In this document: positions 10,964 to 20,747 of the stretch, in pieces
Position numbering within the stretch: the first letter of the stretch is position 1
How the letters are laid out: every line of letters starts with the position of its first letter
Source: Monosporascus cannonballus
Lineage: Eukaryota > Ascomycota > Sordariomycetes > Xylariales
Length of the DNA stretch: 64,000 nucleotides
Direction of reading: 5' to 3'
NCBI GenBank assembly: GCA_004154925.1
Contig: QJNS01000710.1
Coordinates: 1-64,000 of the forward strand
Notes under the pieces: model-generated
Told to the model about the DNA's origin: nothing
Database searches by the model: none
The model's input: only the letters and a program-made list of their open reading frames with translations
Position numbers and translations under genes: made by a program

Positions 10964-13722
10964 ATGGCTCCCGGAACGCCTCGCCTGAAGATCCTGTCAG
11001 GTTCGTTGCTTCCATTTCTCTTGTCTCTCCAATCCCCAATCTCTGCATTGGGCTGCCTGGCCAGGTTTTTATATACAGAACTTCAACCGAAGCTTGGCCC
11101 TTGAGAGTCGCCGCATTTCGGAACAGGCGGCATTAAACTGACATCCCACACCCGCTATCTTGTCTTTTCGTTGCGTTTACACTCGTTGCTCCACCTCCTT
11201 TGAGGCTTCGAGGGAGCACAGAGACTGCCACATGCGTCTTGTCGTGACTGAATCTCACTATGGCGGATATGGAGCTGATGAGAGTTTGCGCAGTCGGTGG
11301 AAATGCTGTCTCCGCCTTTCTTTCATGGAGGCTTCAGGCTACCAATGCCTGCGACGTGACTTTGGTGTGGAAGTCCGGTTTCGAGGCTGTTTATCAATAC
11401 GGCATCTCCTTCAAGTAAGCCTATCCCTTCTATCGCGCCCGCCTGGGTTGTGTTCGTGTATCTTAACAACTCATCAGGTCCGTGCCATTTGGAAATGAAC
11501 GCTTCAAGCCGCGACATGGTAAGTTCTCTATCAATGCATTGTATCAGGTTTTTTGGTTACTTACGTCCGATGTCATCAATCAGTTGTTCGAACGCCGGAA
11601 GAAGCCGCCAAGAGCAGAGAGGGCGCATTCGACTATGTTATCCTCTGTATCAAAGCTCTCCCAGACGTCTATGATCTCGCCGCAGTAATTGATGCTGTCG
11701 TTACGCCGCAACATACCTGTATCCTCGTCAACACGACACACACTTTGGGAGTCGAGGCCGCGATCGAGGAGAGGTTCCCGACCAATGTCGTATTATCGCT
11801 CGTCTCCAAGGCCGAGATCACTCAGTTAGGAACAAGTGAATTCGAGCATAGTGGATCCACGGAGGTCTGGGTCGGTCCAGCGAATAGAAGCAGCGACATC
11901 CCCTTGTCGATACAAGAAGACATGGCCCAAGCCCTGGCGATGACATTGAGTACGGGGCGTGTTGACTGCAAAGTATCCTCCAACATCCGACAACAACAGT
12001 TCGAAAGAGTGATTGGGTAAGTTTTCCGTACCGCCATTGGGCCCGGAGTGATCGGCTTACTAACTAGACAGACCGATCGCCTTTCACCCTGCTAGTGTAA
12101 TATTCGACACGCCTTCGCACTCTGCGCTTCTCGAGAAGACTGGGGTTAGACAACTTGTCTCGGATGTGATAGATGAGTTGATATCCTTGGCTACGACCCA
12201 GGGGTGTACCCTTCCCGCCGACTTCAGGCAGAGAACGATTGATGAACAGACGCGGCATTCGGACAGCCCGAGCATCATGTGGCAGGATTATGTAGCGCGG
12301 CGGCCAATGGAGGTTGAAACATTCTTAGGTTCACCGATCAAGCTGGCACAGAGTTCAGGTATTAAACTACCGCGGATCGAAACGCTCTACGCAATATTTC
12401 ACAATATCAATATTGTGAACCAATCCAGACCGAAGGAAGTCATCGCCCAGCCTCCACCCCCTGCCTCTCCAACGTCACTTTCGCCGATGCCACGCATGTC
12501 CTCAGTACCACCACCGCGAACTGTCTCGAATGGTGTTCCCAACGGAAATGGGATGGCTAGAGGTCCTCGGCCTAGGAATTCGTCTAACTTCTCGGGCCCG
12601 CCTCCAGGCATGCGCCGTCCGCCGCCGCCAACGAATGGAGGCCCACCCACCGGCTATCGACCATCGGCGAACGGGGCGCCAAATGGCTATCCGCCAGCGA
12701 GGCAAGCGTCCAGGCGTGGTTCCATGGACGAGCACGATCTTGGAGAGTTTAGTCATTTGGTGCTATATGACGACTCCGCAGATACCGGCGACAACGGCTA
12801 CCCGGCCGATACGTCCGATATTGCCCTGCGAGAACGAGAGCTCCAACTCCGACAACGCGAGTTGGCTCTGAAGGAGCAAGAGATGCGCATGAGGCGGCCG
12901 GGTCCCGCACCCCGGCGGCGGGGTCCTCCCCCGCGAACCGGCGGATATTACGACGAGGAGGATGAGGAAGATGATTACTTTGACGTAAATGCAGGTCCCG
13001 TCACTCCGATGATCGACCCCGACAACTTCGACATGATGAGCGTTACTTCCAGAAAAAACCGTTCTAAGGCGCCGGCCAGCCACAGCGACATCCGTTCAAA
13101 TCCAGAGGGTCCTGCGGCACGAGGTGGCCGCTGGCGGCCAGGATTTGGCAGGAATCGTTCTAGTCAAATAATGGCTTCTGCGGTACCCGGTCTCCATGAC
13201 AACATCCTCGATGACCCCCTACTAGGTTACTCGTCTAACCGATACGGTGATGTTGATCGGGGGCAGTTACATCAGCAGGGCTCTCGTGCGAATTCACTTA
13301 CCGCATCCCATCTACACGAGCTATCAAACGGCCCTGGAATGAGCGGGCCGTACCCCCGTCGTGCTAGTCAATCGCCGGGGACCCCGTATACTCCTTCGAT
13401 TCGTGGGGGGAACGGGCGCCCCTCACCGCCGAATGGGATGGGTGGGCCTGGTCCCAACGGACGCCCATCGCCGCCGGATGGCATGCGCCAGCCCATCCCA
13501 AGGTATCCTCCGGGGCATGGAAATTCTGTGGCACCGCAACAAGTTGAACAGCGTGTCGGGGTGAGCACTCTCCAACCACCAAAGCCTAAGCCTATGCGAA
13601 GTCTGACCGGCAGTGCGAGCGCTAGCGCGGGGAGTGGTGATTCGACGCACCTCGACTCGGAACCGTCCGCTTACAGCAGTCAAAGTAGCCTCGGTCCTCG
13701 CCCTCCGATAGGGGTTCGCTAG
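10964..13722 (+). CDS. Ketopantoate reductase (ApbA/PanE)-like protein with long disordered C-terminal tail
   Basis: Five exons (10964-11000, 11294-11414, 11478-11518, 11584-12016, 12072-13722) encode 760 residues. The introns are 293, 63, 65 and 55 bp with GT..AG ends, and every junction keeps frame. The start at 10964 was chosen because MAPGTPRLKILS splices directly into the dinucleotide-fold motif VGGNAVSAFLSWRLQ. A later ATG (11260) would replace this with intron sequence. The N-terminal Rossmann-like domain includes GAFDYVILCIKALPDVYDLA and CILVNTTHTLGVE. The helical C-terminal ApbA domain (about 210-330) ends near LPRIETLYAIFHNINIVNQ. Residues ~331-760 are Pro/Gly/Ser/Arg-rich and probably disordered, with a short coiled coil (RERELQLRQRELALKEQEM, ~464-482) and an acidic patch (DEEDEEDD). 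The domain resembles fungal proteins annotated as 2-dehydropantoate 2-reductase family, such as S. pombe mug72. Real reductase activity is not established. The promoter side is CT-rich. Confidence 0.92.
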
Positions 13723-14404
13723 TTGACATGAGTGCTGGCTATGGATCCGTCACTGTAAGGTGGCATGCGGGGCGACCGATCCGAACATATCATATCTTGC
13801 GTACACGAATCGAACCGAGGTGTTTGTCACCATTCCGTCACCCAATTTCGGTATAGTGTCTATCGCCAAGTTTTCAGTTTGCATGGCGCTACGGGCATCT
13901 TGGGAACCCGCCCTCGCGGTTCAGAAGAGCGACAAAGTGTTCAGTAGGGGATTGGAGGAATAATTGGACTACAATTCTGGCGGCGCACACATAATTTCTA
14001 TTCGAATCGGGTTCACGTACATAAACATTTGGCACGACGCAGCAGTGTTTATTTTTTCTGGTAATATTGCATTGGGTCGCAGCTTCCCTTGCCTTCTCCG
14101 CCGGAACGCATATATCGGTCCTCTGCAGCTTTCTAGAATGGGCCTACATTATCTTGGAATTAGCGACGGCCCGAAGCTCAGAATCACCGAACTCTAATCA
14201 AAGTTACCGCCGGCTTAATGAACGGACCTCGGAGATATCGAAGAGGCCATTATAACCAGGGGGCCTCGTCTAGCGGCAAGGACGGGACAATCCTGTCCGC
14301 CGCTATCTGAAGCTGTGTCTTGTTTTAGAATGTGCGTATGGTTGGCTTGACGGACGGGGGGGGGGGGGGGGCGGAAATTTGGGGNNNNNNNNNNCGCCCC
14401 CGCG

Positions 14405-14445
<41 letters not shown>

Positions 14446-16483
14446 AAACGCGGGGGGATAGTCGGTTGCTTGGCGACATTTTCACGAAATAGACTTGGGT
14501 TACACTGTCGTATACAAGAACCATGGCTGGCCGCCGCACGGTCAGCCAAACGTTGATGGCGTGGGAATATTGTAGAGAATGGGGGTTGAGCTATCTTCAA
14601 AGTGTGACATTCACGGCATCAAGACGCGACCCTCTCTATATTCATGAATCACCTCTTGCTCCACTCTTATTGTTTTATTTCCCGGGCGCGTGAAGAAGGG
14701 TTGGCGGGTAAGGCTGGCCGCAGGATAATCAGCAGACGCAGAAGAATGAAGGGAATAGTCGTGCCGAAGGGGGTGGAAGCATGGGAGAACGGGGAAAGAG
14801 AGTAGAAAAGCTTATTTTATGACCTGTCTGCGGGCATGGTACAGAGCTCAATTCGACATTCTCTATATTAAGGATACTCAGTCTCACCCCCTCTCTGCAG
14901 TGATATAGTCATAGAGCCGTCGCTTCCACCATCAGTGAAATAACCTCAATCACCAACGGAAAAATAAGACCGACGGGCGCCAAAGAGCATCTAGGGGAAA
15001 GGATTCAATGAGGCCTGCCTACTAGCCGTCCGCGTGGGTAGGAGTTGTGCATATTGAATTGCCTAGACCTCTCTTGGGGGAAAGCTTTTTAAGCTCGCCA
15101 GTTACCTTACCTACCGAATTGTGCTTACAGTTCCCACAACGACCAAGCAGATGGATGCCTATCTTTAGGAAGCTACCCAAGCCTTCACCCGTTCGGAGAT
15201 CCCTAGGATAACAAAGCACCCGTATGCCTTTCTCATGATGGCTATAGGCTTCTCTAGTTCACCGAGCTCTACCTATGCATGTAGCTACTGAAGGCGTGCG
15301 GCCTCGCGTCCATCGATATACCTTAGTACCGAGCCGTGCTTTCGTGTGTGAACCAAACCACAAATACTCGCAGCCTTGCCAGCCCCCAGTCAGGCCGCTT
15401 GCCGATCCGGAAGTCGAGCGGGCACCTGGCCGGGCCTACCTGTCGGCTTTTATTTTTCCCCTTTCTTTCTTCCATTATTACGTCAGACGCTGTGAGCTTG
15501 GACGAACTACTACCAATAAACAAGGGCATTTTCAGCTAGTTTCTCCACCAAGACTACGAAATACTGGAATTGGCTAAAATGTCAATTCCTATAAATTTAT
15601 ATGCGTGGGTAAAAATCGTTAATTTTTCTATTAATTCCAACTTGAATTATGATGTATACTCCCAGACAAATTCCATGGAGTTCTACAATCTAGCTTCATT
15701 AGGCAATGATGGGAGGAGTGGAGAAACTAACTGAAAATACCCCTGTTTATTGTACAGTAGGGCGGGCCGCTTGGCGTCTTGGAGCCGATAGTGCCAGATT
15801 TCGGGTCGAGCCAATGACGTGTTTTCTGTTATATTCGGTGTCTTATCGGTGGATCCTCCTAGGGTCGGCTGCCCCCGGTACCTGTACTTCGTGAGGAGTA
15901 CTACTTAGGGAGCGTTTATTACGTATACCGTCTCTCTACGCGTACCAGAGGGTAACACACAAACTGTTTGCAAGCTCCTGTACTGTGCTGAGCTCGCCCT
16001 GCCTCATGCGGTGAAGCAATCACCAAATCCCATGTGAAACGCGAGCAAACCCGTCGTCATTGCCACTATACACTGCGATCGAAAATTGACTATCTTGCCG
16101 GCGGTGACTCCAGATTAAGACCATTCTGGGATTATCCCTTCCGACTCCATCGTGGTCTCGTCTTTCGCGAGTTTCGAGACGAAACCGGACGTGTCTTCCG
16201 ATTTTATGCCGCTGGGGAACCCCACAACCCGCCAACCACCACTGGGCGATAAACAAGGACACCACTCGGTCACTTATCGTGAAGCAACAATCAGGACGAG
16301 CCCTGGACCCCCCGCAGAGACACACATATACAAATCCGCAACCACAACCTTCCCAGCGTGGTAGAATCGTCCCCTTCTTCCGAACAAGCCCACTCGGCAG
16401 GAGAACATCGAGGCAACGCCTGGCGGAAAGAAGGAGTGGGCGGGACTACATAGACATAAACAAAACAAAAACAAAATAGCACC
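13723..16483. other. Intergenic region containing an assembly gap
   Basis: No supported gene. Short ORFs on both strands overlap and lack recognisable motifs. The N gap and homopolymers at 14356-14444 are listed separately. At about 14263-14290 a GTCTAGCGGCAAGGAC segment resembles a tRNA D-arm, but no T-arm follows. The last ~200 bases before 16484 hold A-rich sequence (ACAAAACAAAAACAAAATAG) typical of a 5' leader for the next gene. Confidence 0.5.
14356..14444. other. Assembly gap (10 N) flanked by G16 and C40 homopolymers
   Basis: A run of 16 G (14356-14371), then a short G-rich segment, 10 N (14385-14394), then a C-rich segment ending in a run of 40 C (14405-14444). Such runs around a fixed-size gap are typical of short-read scaffolding or polishing error rather than real sequence. 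The true local sequence and gap length are unknown. Confidence 0.9.
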
Positions 16484-17166
16484 ATGGCAAGCAGGGGCGG
16501 AGCCGCGGACCGCACCATAATGACCGGCGGCGGCGGCGTCGTGAAAGCGAAGCAGTTGGTAGGTTTCCATTCAGCGCGGTGGTGCGGTGTGACCTCCCCT
16601 GCATAGCATTGCATGGCGCGAGTTGAGGTTCGGCGACCTGGTCCGTCCACCTCCCGAGCATACTATGCCGTACCCTACATCGGCCGGAGACCTAGCGGCC
16701 TTGCTATACGGGCTCGGCTCGGGGCTGCGAGGAGGCAAATCAACGGACGGGACGAATTCTCGGGGAGGCCGAGTCAGCCATGCTCGGCCGGAAAGGGAGA
16801 GAGAGAGAGAAGATATGCTAACTTTTGCAACCCCCGCACCGAGCAGACGCAACTCCACTCGCAGCTCGCCCGGCTCTCTGCGAACCTCGCGGACACGGAG
16901 AACCTGCTGCGCATGACGAGCGTGCAGGCCGAGGCTATGAGGGGCCTGGGCAGCTGGCACGGTGGATTGTCAGTGCTTTTTTCCTTTTTCCCCCTCCCCT
17001 TTGTCATTGCCACTTCTGCCTTTTTGCTTTCTGCTCACCTGCTGCCGGCTGCGAAGCTGACTCGTATGTGTTTGTGTGTGACGATAGGTTCATGGCCGCC
17101 AGCAAAGTCCTCGGCGAGGAATCCGTGAAGGAACAGGCACAGCCGCAGGGCGGTAGTCGGCCGTGA
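16484..17166 (+). CDS. HSK3: DASH complex subunit Hsk3-like protein
   Basis: Three small exons (16484-16558, 16847-16968, 17088-17166) encode 91 residues. Intron 1 is 288 bp (GTAGGT..CAG) with a GCTAAC branch site 25 bases before its acceptor. Intron 2 is 119 bp (GTCAGT..TAG). Both junctions keep frame. The core (residues ~24-76) contains QLTQLHSQLARLSANLADTE and NLLRMTSVQAEAMRGLGSWH followed by GGLFMAASKVLGEE. This is the amphipathic helical pattern of fungal Hsk3-like DASH subunits, small coiled-coil proteins that help the DASH/Dam1 ring couple kinetochores to microtubules. The Gly/Ala-rich N-terminus (MASRGGAADRTIMTGGGG) and polar C-terminus are probably disordered. The ATG has a good context (CACCATGGC). 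The gene is easily missed because no single ORF exceeds about 40 codons of it. A GA-rich tract (16796-16811) lies inside intron 1. Confidence 0.85.
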
Positions 17167-18749
17167 AAATGAGATGGGGCTTGGGCGATGACTGCCAGAG
17201 GAAGACGCTGAGAATAAGGGGGGGAAAGAGGGAGACCTTATGTGCTGCGGCGCGAGACGTCGAGAGGGCCAAGCTCTGATGCAGATTTGCGGCCTCGCGG
17301 GGTTTGCGTGGTGAGTAAGCTGAACGCGCTACATGGATGGCGCGCGTATGTAGTTCAGTAAGCCCCGCGTCTACTGCTCAGTTGAGAGCTTTGCAAGCGA
17401 GATGGAGGGAAGGTGGACTTAATAGACGCATATCTCTGTGCGTAGAGTCTTCGCCAGTTGTGATGTCTGCAATAAGACGAATATTCTCAGACATCCGTCT
17501 ATAAAGTCTTTCCGTGCTTCTTCGGGTTCCTGCCTGACCAAGATCCGACCAACACCTTACGGATAACAGCGTCAGCCTACTATCCTATCACCCACCCGGA
17601 GGATGGCATCATGGCAACAATATTCAATCCTCACATACCTTTTGCACGCTTCTCACAGGGGGATAATAGCGTCTCTAATTTGTATCATGGGCCCAAGCGG
17701 TGCACTTCAGGTTCCATTATCAATTTTCACTTTTCGCTCAGCGGGGGATGGAAAGGCCATCATCCCCTTGGTCATGATATGGTCCACAGCATTAACGTCC
17801 TCGTATCCATCTCATCAAGCACTTCCGGTCCATTCTACTGGCGGTCCTTAGCTCAGTCAGTTTTCCTCTCACTCTGCTGTCTTTCCCCCTTTGCCTGACG
17901 CAATAGCCCAACGAGGCCCAGTCCATGAGCGGTGAGTATGCGACCGTATTAGGGTACTCAAAAGCTCATACCGGTGTACCGATGAGGTAAGGAATTTGAG
18001 AGTGACGACTGGCGTGCTGAGGAAGCACCTGATGGACCAAAGAATGACGGTGTCAGCGTCCGCTGAACTCTTGCCGAGGGCAACGAAGGGAAGACTTCTC
18101 CGGAAGTTGAAGGACCATTCGTAAGAAGCCGACGGCATGTTGTCCGAAGGCCAGTTGCGAACATGGCAAGGTCCCGAATCCACTGTATATTCGTCCCACG
18201 ATACGGCGCGGATTCCCCTTAAACTCAGACCAGCCCTTCCGTTCCCGTTGAGCACCACTCACATCCCGGATTGGGAGCGCCGGACCAAGCTGTGAACAGC
18301 CGTTGTGGAACCTGGGGGCGGCCTCGGGCTATATAGCGATTTCGGGGAGCTCGGCATGCTCCTAGCACATTTCTCAACAGCCCAAAGTCTGTTGTGTTGG
18401 TTGACAGCGAGGTACAACATAGAAGAAAACCGAAGAAATCAGAAAAAAAAAACCAGTACCTGTACCAGCTGCGCTTACGCATAAGCAGTCTCATAGGTGT
18501 GTTCTATTGACAATAAAAGCACCTAAACTGGTATTTAACTGTGTGGCTAACCTGGCTACCTGCAGGAGGAAGACCTTGAGGAAACCGTGGCCTTGGACCT
18601 AAGTCAGCGTTGAGCCTCGCGTCGCCCGGTTTCCTTATGCAGTTTCTTGGCTTTTAAGCCGGGTCCAGAGAGAATCAGAGTGCCATTCGGTCACCCGCAT
18701 AGGTCCATAACGATCCTCGTCTCGATTGCAAGTCGACGCCGATAAAAAC
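17167..18749. other. Intergenic region, no supported gene
   Basis: Between the Hsk3-like gene and the convergent F-box gene I find only short ORFs. The longest (17869-18258, minus, 129 codons) starts with GTG rather than ATG and shows no recognisable motif. An A-rich run (AAAAAAAAA near 18445) is present. No repeats were recognised. Confidence 0.5.
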
Positions 18750-19487
18750 CTAGAAGCTGCGTATGTCTGGAGTCTCTCGTCCCCCACCCATATTGAACGT
18801 CTTGATAATCAGAGTATCAGCGACTGTTGGATTATCGCAAAACATCGGGCGCTCGAACTGCGTTTTTTTTTTTTTTGGTTTTGGTTCAAGCGTAATATAG
18901 TTATATATTCCTACAGCGACCGCTTCCAACTCGTTGAGTTTCGCCGCTTCCTCTCTGACGGCCGCACAGCTGAAGCCTCCTCCCCTGATTTGCGCGTCCC
19001 AATAGACGCGGTTACTCGTAGCTTGCGCAGGTTCATCAGTCCACTCACGTAGATGGCCCATGCGTATACCATCACCGTACTCGCAGCGGATCGTGCTGTA
19101 TCCTAACATTTCATACGTCCGTCTACCCCACTCCCCATGTATTATATAGAAGTGGTTACAGACCCCCAGGACGTGTCCAGGTGGCTGCTGCACTAACATG
19201 CGTCGCCAACCAGCATTTTCGACGAGTACGGAGGGTTTCGGGTTGGCTTCGACACCAGTTATCCATAAAGAGAAACCCGGACGGTTGATAAGGAGCGGAT
19301 TTCGACGGGGTTCCTGGTTGGTACGGAAATCGGGGCGGAAGAATAGGGCACACTGGAGCGTCGGTGAGTCCGATATTAAGGCTAGCCAGTGCCGGTTGAC
19401 CCTTTGGGCCGAGGTCAGGAGAGTAACAAAATCAACTCGTAACAGAATATTCTCCAGGAGTTCTGGGGTGCCCAAGACCTGTTCCAT
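18750..19487 (-). CDS. F-box domain protein
   Basis: A single-exon ATG-initiated frame of 245 residues. Residues ~5-48 (LGTPELLENILLRVDFVTLL, then TSAQRVNRHWLALISDSPTL, QCALFFRP) match the fungal F-box pattern, in which the motif is followed by SPxLQxALFFRP. F-box proteins recruit substrates to SCF (Skp1-Cullin-F-box) ubiquitin ligases. The rest contains no WD40 or LRR repeats and looks like the variable substrate side of orphan fungal F-box proteins (GWRRMLVQQPP; RGGGFSCAAVREEAAKLNEL). Near the C-terminus a KKKK stretch is encoded by a long homopolymer (T-run on the plus strand near 18861-18874), which is a likely site of an indel or sequencing error. The final ~35 residues should therefore be treated with caution. 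The substrate is unknown. Confidence 0.88.
   Translation of the reverse strand: MEQVLGTPELLENILLRVDFVTLLTSAQRVNRHWLALISDSPTLQCALFFRPDFRTNQEPRRNPLLINRPGFSLWITGVEANPKPSVLVENAGWRRMLVQQPPGHVLGVCNHFYIIHGEWGRRTYEMLGYSTIRCEYGDGIRMGHLREWTDEPAQATSNRVYWDAQIRGGGFSCAAVREEAAKLNELEAVAVGIYNYITLEPKPKKKKTQFERPMFCDNPTVADTLIIKTFNMGGGRETPDIRSF
18861..18875. repeat. Poly-T run inside the F-box gene 3' end
   Basis: A run of about 14 T on the plus strand, encoding the lysine stretch on the minus strand. Length error here would change the last ~35 residues of the F-box protein. Confidence 0.6.
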
Positions 19488-19668
19488 CGGGTCCGGTTTG
19501 TGTTGAGGAGTTGGCCTTGTCCCTACGCTATCCGGTTATTGGGCGGAACCGAGGAGTGGACCAAGCTTGAACGGCTGCACTACTGTAGAATGGCAATATT
19601 CTGATGCTTAGCTGCAAGCACCTAGAATATTCGGCCACATGACGAGGGTGGAGGAATGGCGGGTTCTA

Positions 19669-19948
19669 GCTCGGAGGGAGTAGAGAAAAGCTCCGGGGGA
19701 GTAGAACGAACGTGGGGCAGCAGCAAGCTCGGAGGGAGTAGAAAACGCCAAGCTTATTTTCTAAAAATTAATCCGATACGTCGCAATTGCTTAGCAAATG
19801 CGGTTAAGAAATTTTTTACTATTAACTATGGAGCAATTGCGTAACAAATGCTTTTATTAGACATTATAATTTTTCCGACGCTTGGGCTGTCTAATTTTAA
19901 TAAAGATGTGGCTGAGCTCCCCGGAGCTTTTCTCTACTACCTCCGAGC
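19669..19948. mobile_element. 280-bp TA-flanked MITE with 30-bp inverted termini
   Basis: The 30-bp termini 19669-19698 and 19919-19948 are inverted copies with one mismatch (both read GCTCGGAGG, then AGTAGAGAAAAGCTCCGGGG). Each is flanked by TA (19667-19668 and 19949-19950), the target site of Tc1/mariner-pogo elements. A further direct copy of the first ~17 bases lies at 19727. Inside are two related GCAATTGC..AACAAATGC units. No coding capacity is seen. It is a non-autonomous element and its mobiliser is unknown. Confidence 0.85.
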
Positions 19949-19990
19949 TAACCTCGGACCCCACCTAATGCATAGCCCTAGCAATGCATA
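19949..19990. repeat. Left 42-bp terminal inverted repeat of the pogo element
   Basis: Exact reverse complement of 48056-48097. It directly abuts the MITE at 19948 and shares its TA. Confidence 0.92.
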
Positions 19991-20077
19991 AGACTTTTCT
20001 CCACAACAACAACCACCCCTTATAACAACACTTTGCGATAACTCCATAACCCTTTAATCAATTGATTTCGGGTAAAA

Positions 20078-20159
20078 ATGGTTAATATCGACCGTAAACG
20101 CAAAATTCGGGATGCCAAGGAATTTATTGCGGAAAGTGGTTCCGAGACCCTTATAAGCG
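20078..20159 (+). pseudogene. 5' part of the pogo transposase
   Basis: ATG at 20078, then MVNIDRKRKIRDAKEFIAES and GSETLIS. This is the N-terminal helix region that precedes the CENP-B/pogo-type helix-turn-helix. It is cut after base 20159 by the 26.3-kb insertion. Joined to 46469 it continues in frame with ARFGIPQSTLLRR. Confidence 0.85.
20152..20159. repeat. 8-bp target-site duplication, left copy
   Basis: TATAAGCG, identical to 46461-46468. It marks the borders of the composite insertion. Confidence 0.88.
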
Positions 20160-20172
20160 TTACTGTTACAGG

Positions 20173-20424
20173 CTAGAGCCTATAGGGCAGCTCGGGCTTA
20201 CGGAGCGAGCTCCTTAGCCCGAGCTCACCCATATGTATATAGGGAGTAGCCACCTCGCTGGTGGCTAGCTGTTTCTCCCCTTCCCTTCTTACCTTGAATA
20301 TAAACCTTTGTTGGGCCGTGCCTCCGTTCAACTTACGCATCGTGCCCGTCATAGTTATTTCATCTTGATCAGGACCCCATTTTGGAGGTTGTGGCTGCGC
20401 CTGCGGCGCAGCAGCCGTAGCCAC
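20173..20424 (-). CDS. Small ORF of unknown function at the left end of the insertion
   Basis: An ATG at 20424 opens 83 codons (MATAAAPQAQPQPPKWGPDQ, then ITMTGTMRKLNGGTAQQRFI) with normal amino-acid composition and no AT bias, unlike everything downstream. The second A copy (35526-35590) contains the same first ~20 codons with an in-frame stop and a different continuation. It could be a terminal exon of the A element read on the minus strand, or captured sequence. I recognise no domain. Confidence 0.3.
   Translation of the reverse strand: MATAAAPQAQPQPPKWGPDQDEITMTGTMRKLNGGTAQQRFIFKVRREGEKQLATSEVATPYIHMGELGLRSSLRKPELPYRL
20189..20225. repeat. Palindromic hairpin near the left end of the composite insertion
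   Basis: The 10-base arms AGCTCGGGCT and AGCCCGAGCT enclose an inner inverted pair (GGAGC/GCTCC), giving a 37-base near-perfect hairpin 29 bases from the insertion border. It may be a structural or protein-binding feature of the element end. Confidence 0.7.
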
Positions 20425-20747
20425 AGCTATAGCTTTTGATTAAGAAATATCTGTTAGGGGTCCAATGTATCAGCTAAACTCCTTTAAGAATAATACCCAC
20501 AAAAATAATAAAACCTCCAAAATAAGACTTAATAGCAATTTGTAATTTTTTCGTTCCGTTTAGTACGTTCCTATATAAATTCGCAAAAATTATCAATATT
20601 AACTTTAATAATATATATTAATTATAAAACTTTTAGCATTTTAATTTATATAATTTAACGCAAAATTAAAATTTTAATTTTTTAATTTAATAATAATTTT
20701 AATTAATACGAAATAAAAATTATTATAATAAAAAAATAGCCCAAAAT

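Noticed and set aside
11260..11262. Alternative ATG start for the ketopantoate-reductase-like gene
   Set aside because: It would give MADMELMRVCA before VGGNAVS, and lies inside the intron implied by the better start at 10964 (..LKILS/VGGNAVS).
14255..14320. tRNA-like D-arm (GTCTAGCGGCAAGGAC) after GGGGCCTC
   Set aside because: No 7-base anticodon loop with a paired stem, no T-arm consensus and no closing acceptor stem follow.
16571..17128. Several 100-170-codon ORFs on both strands over the Hsk3-like gene
   Set aside because: They are shadows of a spliced gene. Only the three-exon model gives a recognisable protein.
20160..20460. Helitron end (hairpin near terminus, TC start, GATCAGG)
   Set aside because: An 8-bp target duplication borders the insertion, and no CTRR end or Rep/helicase trace is visible.
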